A stretch of DNA of 64,000 nt from Cristatella mucedo (lineage: Eukaryota > Bryozoa > Phylactolaemata > Cristatellidae): NCBI GenBank assembly GCA_009760855.2, contig WPIO01000346.1, positions 1 through 64,000 of the forward strand, in the 5' to 3' direction. Under the pieces are notes generated by a model that was given only the letters and a program-made list of their open reading frames with translations, had not been told where the DNA came from and did not search any database. Of this stretch, positions 13,830-21,147 are shown one piece after another. Numbering within the stretch: the first letter of the stretch is position 1; every line of letters begins with the position of its first letter. Position numbers and translations under genes: made by a program.

Positions 13830-14338
13830 TGGCATCCTGAAGGCGTCCCTGCTCGCGATTAAGCAGCTCTGGCCAAATGCAGAGCACAAACGGAGACCCA
13901 CCTAATTTGCCACTATCGTGGGGTGCACAGCGTGCGAACGAACTGCTTCGATAGCACAATCAAGAGAAAGCCGAGGATTTCAAAAGAGGCAGGCCAGTCA
14001 TGTGCTGTCATTGCACTCAGACGAGTTCCAGCAAAGGAATGACTTTGCCAGTGCTCGAAAAGAATCGCTTGGCCGACGTCTGAACTGGGCTGTGGTGCTA
14101 TTGCCGTAAATGGCTTCGATCGTGTACCTTATAGACCCAAAAGAAGGAAGGCATCGAATCCTGCACGGGCGCCATCACACGTGGGGGGTCTAGTAACTTG
14201 CCTTGACGACCAGTCCAATTTGGTCTTTGTAGAGAGGCTGGCATAGTCCTTTCCAAACAAAGCCTGGGACATGGAGTCGGATGCCAAGTAAAAAACAAAG
14301 AAAACAATCGCCGAGACCAGTACGACGGCATTGTACAT
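6693..14338 (-). CDS. TLCD4: TLCD4-like gene 1 (partial, coding exons 1-4)
   Basis: A multi-pass membrane protein of the TLC (TRAM-LAG1-CLN8) family, nearest by eye to TLCD4/TMEM56; its biochemical role is not established. Coding exons on the minus strand are 14338-14202, 8707-8618, 8154-8096 and 6791-6693. The first exon supplies transmembrane segment 1 (AVVLVSAIVFFVFYLASDS) and the conserved KTKLDWSSR. Exon 4 has IGDRIGFIFHHF, where HH matches the paired histidines of the family. Exons 5 and 6 were not found to the left and are probably outside the window. Two oddities: intron 1 starts with GC rather than GT (AG/GCAAGT), and exon 4 is one base too long to join exon 3 in frame. It is more diverged than genes 2 and 3, yet its IGD-HH spacing is closer to the vertebrate protein. 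Confidence 0.75.
7162..7194 (+). other. G-quadruplex-forming run
   Basis: Six runs of three or more G separated by one to three bases (GGGGGGAGGGGGAGGGGG, then ACTGGGACTGGGAGGG). This fits the G4 pattern on the plus strand; gene 1 is transcribed from the other strand, so its RNA would be C-rich here. Confidence 0.7.
7546..7920 (+). repeat. (GA)n/(GACA)n polypurine microsatellite
   Basis: About 375 bases of almost pure purine (GA dinucleotides with interspersed GACA blocks), very few pyrimidines other than the C of GACA. Confidence 0.95.
8096..8154 (-). CDS. TLCD4: Gene 1 coding exon 3
   Basis: 59 bases, acceptor CGTTGCTAG/GGGC and donor ACTG/GTGAGT. Translation GDSTIANTSCAIVTGYMLT matches the segment before the paired histidines (compare SIAVVTLAIVAGYMIA in gene 3). 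Enters in phase 2 and leaves in phase 1, as in the paralogues. Confidence 0.85.
8155..8617. other. Intron 2 of gene 1; CAG-rich
   Basis: 463-base intron, longer than in genes 2 and 3 (101 and 93 bases), with short (CTG)n and (CAG)n runs at about 8312-8330 and 8457-8471. The plus-strand frame at 8299-8772 is antisense to exon 2 and not credible. Confidence 0.6.
8618..8707 (-). CDS. TLCD4: Gene 1 coding exon 2
   Basis: 90 bases, acceptor GCCCCCAG/AGTTCC and donor GTTTG/GTACGT. Translation VPATVHAVLVSALSTYALIA then ENQLFDDLVW: the VHAVLV helix corresponds to VVSTCHSLVVG of the vertebrate protein and the last W spans the phase-2 junction to exon 3. Confidence 0.88.
8900..8951 (+). repeat. (CT)n microsatellite
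   Basis: Uninterrupted TC dinucleotides, abutting the 3' end of the minus-strand LINE-A fragment that follows. Confidence 0.95.
8953..9625 (-). mobile_element. LINE-A fragment in intron 1 of gene 1
   Basis: Minus-strand translation at 9622-9332 includes FVTSRVDFSNSLL and LVQNSAVRLVCRE, matching the C-terminal reverse transcriptase region of the copy at 34996-36291. The 3' tail region at 8953-9130 is degenerate. Truncated and broken. A run of 10 G lies at 9262-9271. Confidence 0.8.
9798..10012 (+). repeat. Unclassified dispersed repeat X, copy 1
   Basis: About 215 bases that align along their length with 18368-18574: shared blocks are GCTCTA-CACT, TTTTGC-GAAAGTGAT, TTTGGACG, ATTTGCTCGAC, GCTTCTC, CATCCCAGAC and CACGTTGGCGACCG. 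No coding capacity seen. The strand is arbitrary. Confidence 0.7.
10013..10312 (+). mobile_element. LINE-A internal fragment (RT region)
   Basis: Starts at the AAGCACAATCTAGGCTTTC-type segment just before the YADD motif of LINE-A and ends in the domain after it. Translation includes AACIADIRKWAAANFLKLND and LLVMGKPSVTQKLE. Truncated on both sides, so not a normal 5'-truncated insertion, and it directly follows repeat X. Confidence 0.8.
10313..12334. other. Intron 1 of gene 1; GC-rich then AT-rich, unassigned
   Basis: 10565-10672 is a (CTCT/CTGT)n tract. 10680-11560 is GC-rich with several overlapping short open frames on both strands but no recognisable domain or conserved motif. 11650-12230 is AT-richer with nothing recognised. 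Confidence 0.4.
12335..12388. repeat. 54-base perfect palindrome
   Basis: Two 27-base arms, CACCTGCTGGAAACGAAGC followed by an alternating AT core and then the exact complement. There is no spacer, so it could extrude as a cruciform. The AT core is the only simple-sequence part. Confidence 0.95.
12448..12569 (+). mobile_element. LINE-A 3' tail with (ATT)n and (TG)n
   Basis: GCAAATGTAAAGCGCCTAG, AAGTTCTCTGAGGGCGC and (ATT)n to 12530, then (TG)n at 12531-12569. Only the 3' end of the element is present. Confidence 0.85.
12571..12712 (-). mobile_element. SINE-2 (tRNA-like head, LINE-A tail)
   Basis: On the minus strand: tRNA-like head with B-box-like CGTGCTCGAACCCC at about 12639, then CATATGTGAAGGCCTGA and the LINE-A-like tail ending near 12571 (TCTTAGGGTGCTATAGAAAT). 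Confidence 0.75.
12715..12890 (-). mobile_element. SINE-1 (tRNA-derived)
   Basis: Minus strand: A-box region GTGTGCCACACTAGGTAAGG, CCTCGGTCCCGAGGTCATGG hairpin, B box GGGTTCGAATC, then the family tail ending GGCTGTTAAATCAGCTAG. Confidence 0.85.
12900..13415 (-). mobile_element. LINE-A fragment
   Basis: Divergent minus-strand copy: reads the same order as other LINE-A copies (GAGTTCCAGGCTTTGGG, TTTGAG, GGAGCC-type and CACAACAGACAAGC segments). Broken by indels; ends near 13415. Confidence 0.75.
13438..13552 (+). repeat. Minisatellite, 23-base unit x 5, perfect
   Basis: Five identical tandem units beginning ATGTTACAGTGGAGCAG, with no spacer and no difference between units. Lies in intron 1 of gene 1. 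Confidence 0.97.
13553..14201. other. Intron 1 of gene 1; (CAG)n
   Basis: A (CAG)n run of about ten units at 13798-13829. Nothing else recognised; the minus-strand frame with poly-alanine at 13683-13901 is a product of this run. Confidence 0.6.
14202..14338 (-). CDS. TLCD4: Gene 1 coding exon 1
   Basis: From ATG at 14338. Encodes MYNAVVLVSAIVFFVF, a transmembrane segment, then DYASLSTKTKLDWSS and AG of the split R codon. The donor is AG/GCAAGT, a non-canonical GC donor that otherwise fits the consensus for GC-AG introns. Phase 2 exit matches gene 2. The open frame continues upstream without another ATG to a stop at 14397-14399; a likely 3' splice site (GCTTCGCTTCAG/GGAC, exon from 14377) suggests that the exon starts within the 5' untranslated region. 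Confidence 0.8.
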
Positions 14339-14377
14339 GTAGTCCTCCGCCACTGTGTCCCACAGGCTGGCTTGTCC

Positions 14378-15944
14378 CTGAAGCGAAGCAGCATATTACC
14401 ATACTAGTCAAATGGACCGGCCAAAAGATGCACCTCGTGCACCGTTGGTCGCAGACAGATCGGCTATCGGGGCACCGTTGGTCGCAGACAGATCGGCTAT
14501 GGGGCCAAAGTCGGCTCTTGGAGGCCACCTCTTCACTCGTAATTGGCCCTATCGTCAGCTCGCAGTGTACAGCGCTGAGCGGGCCGGTCCTCTTGCAGAC
14601 AGCAACAGCTGGCAGCCGTCGACGCCCAGGAGAATGCGGCACGCGGAACACGGCTCGCGCGCGGTGCGCGCACGCGCGCCAGTGCATCGACACTTGCATC
14701 GCCACTCCCCAAAACACCTAGCTGAGCAAAAAACCTCACCTAGCCATGGTAAGGCTCACTCAGCACGCGGGCGGTTCCGAGTAACAGGAGACGGCAGCCG
14801 CAAGGTGCTCAAGACAGACAACGCAGCGCGACTGCAGGAGCTAAGGCTTCGCCGCTCCGCTCGCGCTTTGCTCTCACCCACCCGCCGCTTGGCCAGCGGC
14901 AGCAAGCTCTCACCATATCTGCAGAAACGGAAATCCGCTTCGACCTCGACAGTGGGCACTGCTTTCCGAGCCGTCGGCCGTAGCGGCTTGCGTGTAGTTA
15001 GCGGTCCCGCCCGCCACCTGATGCCGGGCAAAGAACCATTACAAAGTCCAAGGTTCAGCAGCAGTCTAAATTAGGTTGGCTCAACTACGAAAGCGATTAA
15101 TCCAACGTCTCCGCGTAGGCCGATACGATGCAGATAGCTGGCAGCGAATGGAGCAACGAACTACGCTCAACTACTAGCAGACGCTAGCGAGCGGCGTGCT
15201 ACCGTGCGAGCGCTATTACGTCAGGACAGTCAGAGTAGACTAACCCACCCGTCCCCCTACTACTTGTCAGTCAGTAGGAAACTTTTTTTTTGCAACAATA
15301 GCAGCGACACTTGACCAGTGCTCGCGAAGCGCAGCTACACTATTATCTAAATAGTTGTTATTTTCACGGCGGTGAAATTCCTGCCCGCCCCCCTGCCACG
15401 TCGATATCGTCCGCTGACACGCTCGGCCGCACCCGGATTTCGTCGACGTGTAGCCCATTGGTAAAGAGCGGCCTGGGAGAGAAAGACGCCTCCCCCGCGA
15501 ACCCCGTTGGGGCTTTGTGGCACTGCAACCTCGACGACTGAAGACGTATATGCGTACTTGCGGCGGACCCGACGGCCCTTACTCTCCTGCCTTGCGGCTT
15601 CTACTAGAAAAGGGCGTGTCGCGCGCGAGGCTCGCAGGTGTTAGCAAGTCGCGCAAGCTCCGCTACGATTGGCTAACCTCCGTGAATTGTAGGTATGGCC
15701 CCCACATCCTGCTGGCTCGACCCTGAGCACCATACGGACTGATGAGCTTCATAAACAAATGCCGACCTCTTGAGCAGAGTCCCTCGGTCGACCTCTTGCG
15801 AAGCGTACAAGGTTACAAGCAATTAATGCCGCCGCTGCTGCAGCTGCGGCGGCGCACTGCTGGAGTCCGTCCGCAGCACTGGAGTGCGGCAGCTGATGAA
15901 ACGTTTAGGTCTTAGGACACTTGGCGGCGATGCCAACGTGCCCA
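14378..15944. promoter_or_regulatory. GC- and CpG-rich stretch upstream of gene 1
   Basis: Rich in CpG (for example GCTCGCGCGCGGTGCGCGC near 14665 and more to about 15700), in contrast with flanking sequence. It lies upstream of the first coding exon of gene 1 and could hold its promoter and untranslated first exon. A 33-base unit is repeated twice at 14439-14504. No TATA box or start site can be assigned. Open frames such as 14412-15074 lack recognisable domains. Confidence 0.35.
14439..14504 (+). repeat. 33-base tandem duplication
   Basis: Two units of GCACCGTTGGTCGCAGACAG... spaced by 33 bases, differing at one or two positions. Confidence 0.85.
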
Positions 15945-16000
15945 GCAAGAGCTTAAGTTCTCTGAGGGCGCCATATCAATGTATCACTATTATTATGCTA
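15945..16000 (+). mobile_element. LINE-A/SINE-2 tail remnant
   Basis: GAGCTTAAGTTCTCTGAGGG followed by CGCCATATCAA and ATT repeats: the shared tail without its body. Confidence 0.65.
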
Positions 16001-16019
16001 CAGCTACGAGATGGTTAAT

Positions 16020-16378
16020 CCTTATTCCAAATAATGTAATGTAATGTATCTCCGTCAGTAACTCCACAAAGTCATAAAGACCGTGTGGGTGTTACGCAGG
16101 AGAGTTTTGTATAGCGCACTCACAGCCTAAGCGGCTTTCGGTACGCATTCCGTAGCCAACAGACTTCGTCTCACGCAACAAAGAGAAAGTGGGAAGCATA
16201 GCAGAGTTAGGAGAGCAGTTGAGGTAGTGAGTAGCATAGAAGTAGCAGTTCAGGACCGCTGAAAAAAGATGTGCCATAGTCGGCAGTCGGAGAAGGCTAA
16301 AACTGATGCAGCAGTTCAGCTAGGTACGAAGGAGCCAAGCCGTGGCGGGGCCTTGTGGGTCAGCGTAAGAAATAGCCT
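16020..16378 (-). mobile_element. LINE-B 3' fragment
   Basis: Minus strand copy of LINE-B: codes for FHATHYLNCSP-type C-terminal residues at 16277-16092 and ends in a TGACGGAGATACATTACATT tail. Nearly identical to 32537-32815 and 49925-50340. Confidence 0.85.
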
Positions 16379-16435
16379 GCTATAGATGCCTAAAAAGAGA
16401 TTGAGTTCTTTGAGGGCGCTTCATCGTAAAACATT
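16379..16435 (+). mobile_element. LINE-A tail remnant
   Basis: GCCTAAAAAGAGATTGAGTT then CTTTGAGGGCGCTTCATC; only the tail. Confidence 0.6.
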
Positions 16436-16847
16436 ATTAACGATAACGCCATGGAGAGAAACCGATAGGCATATTGTACTGAGGGACGCCACGATACTGC
16501 CTCGAGTGTTACCTTTGCCCTGTACATGGTCAAAGTAAGCCGAACTTTATACGCGAAGGGACGTTCGCACACTGTACCGTTATTGTGTAAAGGTAGGTCA
16601 CTCGACCGCTGAGCGTTTTGATGGTGGAATAAGCACTCCTAAATAGTATATATAAAATAAATAAGTAAATAAATAAATAGTATTCCCTAAATAGTTTCCC
16701 GCGCCCCCGATCGGTCAACCGAGCGAGGTCTCGGTCAAAGAGAGCGGAACCTAATTGGTCCTCGAGCAACCGCAATGCGCTACAATATTTTTTGAACGGA
16801 AACAAGAGACTGCCATCTCGCAATCGATACTAAAATATTTAAAAAAA
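16436..16847. other. Unassigned; (TAAA)n
   Basis: A TAAATAAG-type simple repeat at about 16650-16680; nothing else recognised. Confidence 0.4.
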
Positions 16848-17005
16848 GTACAATTAATTTGTATTGCGCCCTAAGAGCTCTTAATGTATATCCAGGCGCT
16901 TCACATATGCCGCAGGGCTAGACCCCACGACCTTCGTCATCAAATACGTTCACCTTGACTTCGGTCTATAAAGGCGAGTAACTTAACCACTGAGCCAAAT
17001 CAAGG
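16848..17005 (-). mobile_element. SINE-2
   Basis: Minus strand: tRNA-like head from about 17005 with GTCGTGGGGTCTAGCCC B-box-like segment, CATATGTGAAGCGCCTG, then the LINE-A-type tail ending GGGCGCAATACAAATTAATT. Confidence 0.75.
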
Positions 17006-17010
17006 CGGCT

Positions 17011-17570
17011 GAACAATCACTGCTTTAAATGACTAGCACAAACCCGTGAAAAATCGCAGAAAAAATTGACATCAAAATAAAGCCTATGATGACAATTTAA
17101 CGAAAAATTATTTCGAATATTCCTGAAAAAATAAATAAGGAGTAGAGAAGCTCCACTGAACGAATCCTATAGCATTTACAAAAGCAGTTAAATAACGCGT
17201 TGATAAAAAGCCTGTGCATTTCTATTTATGGAATCAACTTATACTTCAATGTTCACCTTAAAGGATGAAACTGACGCAAGCTTAAAGCATGACGCAAAAG
17301 TTATTATGTAAATTTGTAAAGTATCCAAGTATTTTTGATAGGACACGTATCACAGCTGTATCATTACAGAAATACTTTAAAAAATAAAACTGCACCTTGT
17401 TTGTTTGATGTCAGAGACTTGTCTTAATGGGACGTATGAATATACGTACTCACATTAAAAACTACATAGGTTGGTATTTAAAATGGTAGTTTACTAGAGT
17501 GAGTACCAGCAAAAATCGCAAAAAAATTGATTTTGAATTTAATTTTAAAATGTAAAGCTTTTAGAATACT
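17011..17570. other. AT-rich, unassigned
   Basis: No gene or known repeat seen; AT-rich with AAAATCGCA-AAAAATTGA occurring twice (17049 and 17510), which hints at an old dispersed repeat. Confidence 0.35.
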
Positions 17571-17574
17571 TAAC

Positions 17575-17665
17575 TGTAATAATAGTAGTAATTGATTTTT
17601 TATAGCGCCCTCGGAGAATGCAATCTCTTTCTAGGTAGGCATTTTACATTGGCTGCAAAGGAAAC
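17575..17665 (-). mobile_element. LINE-A 3' tail remnant
   Basis: Complement of the tail: AATAATAGTAGTAATTGATT, TATAGCGCCCTCGGAGAA and CAATCTCTTTCTAGG. Confidence 0.75.
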
Positions 17666-18171
17666 ATATGTAGGGATGTTTCTTATGCCTGACTTTTTCA
17701 TGGGGCCAGTGACAAAATTCATAGCAGACGTGAACAGCCTGACCTACTTATAAATATTTTTACTGTGAAGCTACAAATCTAATGCATTCTCAACCCTCCC
17801 GGAATTCAAAGCCATTCTCTGATGCCAATTTTTCCTTGAATTAATTTGTATGGCTTGTGAAAAACTTAGCACTTGCCTGAATTGAGAGAGACCTGTACAT
17901 GAAAATGTTTTCCGCAAAGCAACGATTCCAGCTATCCAGCGGAGCCAGAGGGCAGGGAGACATTTTCCCCTTCGTCTGCAGTTGGACAGCGACCTGTACC
18001 GTCCCCCTCTCGTACGTCCCGACCGTCAGCAAACGACGAAATGATAAGTTAAATCCACTCGACGAGCAACTGCCGAGTTCGTACCGAATATACACTATTG
18101 GTTTTCGATTTAGTTTTTTGTTATTTTGCCGGTGTAGCCTCACCTGCGTTAATATCGTGATTTGATAATAT
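17666..18171. other. Unassigned
   Basis: Overlapping frames at 17841-18165 on both strands have no recognisable domain. No repeat family recognised. Confidence 0.35.
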
Positions 18172-18306
18172 TAATATAATTCATTTGTATAGCGCCCCAA
18201 GAGAACTTAATCTCTATTCAGGCGCTTCACATATGCCTCAGGGCTCGAGCCCACGACCTCAGCCAGACCCTAGTTGGGGCGAGCACCTTAACCACTGGAC
18301 CAAACC
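18172..18306 (-). mobile_element. SINE-2
   Basis: Minus strand: head with GAGGTCGTGGGCTCGAGCCC (B-box-like), CATATGTGAAGCGCCTG and LINE-A-type tail with GGGGCGCTATACAAATGAAT. Confidence 0.85.
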
Positions 18307-18367
18307 AGCTTTTCACGCCACCGCTACATACAAATTGCGCCGGTCTTGCCTCTCATAGATGAAAGTT

Positions 18368-18574
18368 CTCGCTCTAACACTCGATTCCAATTCGTTTTGC
18401 CGAAAGTGATCGTACCTATGAAATATCCCAAGAACTAGCATGTAAACTAACATGCCGACGTGTTTGGACGATTTACATTTGCTCGACCGGACGCTTCTCA
18501 TCCTGCGGGAAAAGCATCCCAGACGAGCGACGTCCCACGTTGGCGACCGCAATAGTCAGCAACAGTGGTGACTA
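18368..18574 (+). repeat. Unclassified dispersed repeat X, copy 2
   Basis: Aligns with 9798-10012 along most of its length (see that entry), with small indels. Located between genes 1 and 2, whereas copy 1 is in intron 1 of gene 1, so it is not explained by the gene duplication. Confidence 0.7.
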
Positions 18575-18599
18575 CGTTAGCCCCTTAATAGCCCGCACC

Positions 18600-18720
18600 C
18601 AGACATACACGTTCGGGGTAAGCTGCCTATCTTCCATGACCAAGGTCATGGGCTCGAGCCCTGTGGCTTACGTAAAGTTCGTGTATAGACATTAGGTTCA
18701 CCTAGTGTGTCATACAATGA
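18600..18720 (+). mobile_element. Degenerate tRNA-derived SINE fragment
   Basis: AAGGTCATGGGCTCGAGCCC resembles the SINE-2 B-box region and is preceded by a short head. The tail is not recognisable. Confidence 0.45.
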
Positions 18721-18750
18721 GTCTTGTGTATAAATAACTACAAAGGGAAG

Positions 18751-18751
<1 letters not shown>

Positions 18752-18789
<38 letters not shown>
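18752..18789. repeat. (AT)n microsatellite
   Basis: Uninterrupted AT dinucleotides. Confidence 0.95.
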
Positions 18790-18792
<3 letters not shown>

Positions 18793-18879
18793 ATATTTAG
18801 ATATGTGGTTATTATATTGTTTTATATTTTATATTGTATTATTATGCTTATTATCATTATATGCAGATATATTAAGCAC

Positions 18880-18958
18880 TAGTAATAATAATAATAATAG
18901 ACTTGACATAGCATCCTCAGAGAACTCAATTTATTTATAGGCACTTTACATTTACTGC
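18880..18958 (-). mobile_element. LINE-A 3' tail remnant
   Basis: AATAATAATAATAATAG then a divergent CATCCTCAGAGAACTCAATT and CATTTACTGCA, the complement of the LINE-A 3' end. Confidence 0.7.
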
Positions 18959-19469
18959 ATTAGCCAGCCCCTTCGGGCTCACGTGACTAGAATATGGCAG
19001 ACCAGTTCAATAATGTATGCTTACATGGCATCAAATTGAAACAATCGATTGGACAAAGAAGCCCTTTGAAGACCTGAAGCTAAGTAATTACTGCATTATA
19101 TTGTGTTCGACTTGGATACAGCCACAGCGTTGTAAATACAAGCTCCGAGTACCTGGTTTCCATACGAAGACCTAAAAGTAGAACGGAATCATTTATCTGT
19201 CACAAATGTTGAACCAAGGTTATATTTTCATACCAGGGTCTTTAGTCAAAGTTCGAAAGCTATTGGGATAAGGATACGAGGGTATCTTAATCTGTGGCTT
19301 TGCGTATAGCGTTTGCAATTTAGTTAAGGATCTACGGATCTAAGGGGGAGAACCATTGTCTAAGGCAGCGCCCATCCAGTATGCGTCTCGGCTAGCTTTG
19401 TACGTAAGAAAGCAAGCTGGGTCATTGTTACGGTGGGGAAAAATGGTATCAATCACCATTCAATCGCGT
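18959..19469. other. Intergenic, unassigned
   Basis: Between genes 1 and 2; nothing recognised. Confidence 0.4.
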
Positions 19470-19580
19470 TTCCGTTTGCAGCCAATGTAAAGCGCCTAGA
19501 AAGAGATTGAGTTCTCTGAGGGCGCTTTATCAAGTGCATTGTTATTGGTATTATTAAAATATATATATATATATATATAT
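19470..19580 (+). mobile_element. LINE-A 3' tail with (AT)n
   Basis: GCAGCCAATGTAAAGCGCC, GAGTTCTCTGAGGGCGC, ATT repeats and (AT)n at 19558-19580. Confidence 0.8.
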
Positions 19581-20351
19581 TCGCTATACTGCTGCGATAA
19601 ATAGGCGTTCATAGTCAGCCTATGTTCGCGTACTTTCTACTACTTCGAGTCATTAGTCTGCTAAGAGGCATGCCATTCAGCCAGTAGAGGTCAATAGGCA
19701 CTGCCTTTTACTTGTATCGTGCCTACGAGCTAGCAACAGGGCGTTAAATCCCCATCAATGGCCCGCTTTGCATTTGCATCGCGATTAAATTTGCTGAGTT
19801 GCTACACGACTTCAGAATCCCCATACGGCTCCTGGAGCTCTGTCCACCGGCAGCCACTAGGGCAATGAACTGATTACAAGGCCAGCTCTCATTCGCTCCA
19901 GCGCCAGCCAACGGTGCTGGAGCCGGAAGTCGAGCGCTAAAGCAGCGCCCGACTTCTGGCTATCAGTGCAGTGGCCAACCAGTGTGGCCCCTGCTACTGC
20001 TGCTCCGCCGGAGTCGTGGCAGCAGCAGCGGGCGATCGCTCCAAACGCTGGGTACAAAAAAAAAAAAAAAAAAAAAGCAGATTCTAGTTGGTTAAGCCCA
20101 TTTCCTGCTGTCCCGGGCGTAGCCGGGCGGACGGTTAGCAGGCAATGCTGGCAAAGGAAGCACTCAACAGGAAAAGGGAGTGAACGCAAATGCTCCGAAT
20201 AAAGCGCAGCAGAGCCGCACTGCTAAGTTTGTCGGCAAAAGAATCAGTAACTTCGGCGGCAGCAAAGTCATGCTCCTTAGCTAGTGCAGCCGTGGGGCAG
20301 CCGTGGCAGCCGCCACCGCAAGGCAGGCATCACGTGCCGTGCACGCAGCAG
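19581..20351. other. Downstream flank of gene 2; poly-A
   Basis: 3' flank (minus strand) of gene 2. A run of 21 A is at 20056-20076. No obvious polyadenylation hexamer for gene 2 was seen on the minus strand. GC-rich around 19850-20050. Confidence 0.4.
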
Positions 20352-20703
20352 CTAGTTGGCTTTCGGGCCTTTGCTGCTTGCAGGTAGTGCCGCCACAGCC
20401 TCGACCGCTCCGGCTTCGTTGCTAGTCGAACTCCCGAGCTCCTCCTTCAGGAATTTCAGGAATCCGCGAACCACTTTCCTTGCCCACATCATGTTGACTG
20501 CATCCATGGCCAACCCTGAGATCAAGGGAACAGCAGCGAGCTTGCCGGCTTGCACGAAAGCTGGCGTGCCGTAGGCAGTGTAGAACATGTAGTAGTGGTG
20601 CGGCACCGCCAGGACGCGTGTCAGCATGAACGTGCCGGTGAACAGAAGCCCGGTTACCATGTAGAGCTTGCTCTGGCGCAGGTTGGCATCGGCGAGGCAG
20701 AAT
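20352..20703 (-). CDS. TLCD4: Gene 2 coding exon 6 (last)
   Basis: Acceptor TTTATATTACAG/ATTCTG; ends at TAG 20354-20352. In the ancestral frame: FCLADANLRQSKLYMVTG, LLFTGTFMLTRVLAVPHHYY, GLAMDAVNMMWARKVVRGFL, and a C-terminal tail ending PASSKGPKAN. Closely similar to exon 6 of gene 3, including the tail ending (PASKGLKTN there). Confidence 0.92.
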
Positions 20704-21096
20704 CTGTAATATAAACGCATGCAAGAGTAAGCAGCCCGAAGAGCGGGCAGCGGAAGCACCACTTTGCAGGACGGAAGAGAATGCAGGCACAAGTCGATTG
20801 CAACTCGCAGACCATCATGCTCACACTGGGCCGCACGTTGCAACCCCTTAGCTTTAATCGGGAGTGCATGCGGTTTTGAGCAAAGCAAGCTAGTAGGATT
20901 GGCTCAGTGAGCTGTCTCCTTTCAAGCCGTGCGTGCAGCGCTTTGCTTTGGTCAGGTTCTGTGGCGCGGTTTAGTACTTCCAAGCTTTACTATGTCGCCG
21001 AAACTAATGGAAATGATAAAGACGTTTTAGAGCATCATCAAAAGAGCCAAACGCCATTAGCTGCATTTCTGGTTAGTGGTGCATACGGACCAACAG

Positions 21097-21147
<51 letters not shown>

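Noticed and set aside
14412-15074. 220-residue plus-strand frame in the CpG-rich block
   Set aside because: Arg/Ala/Ser-rich translation of GC-rich sequence with stops rare by composition; no domain or conserved motif, and it overlaps the 33-base duplication.
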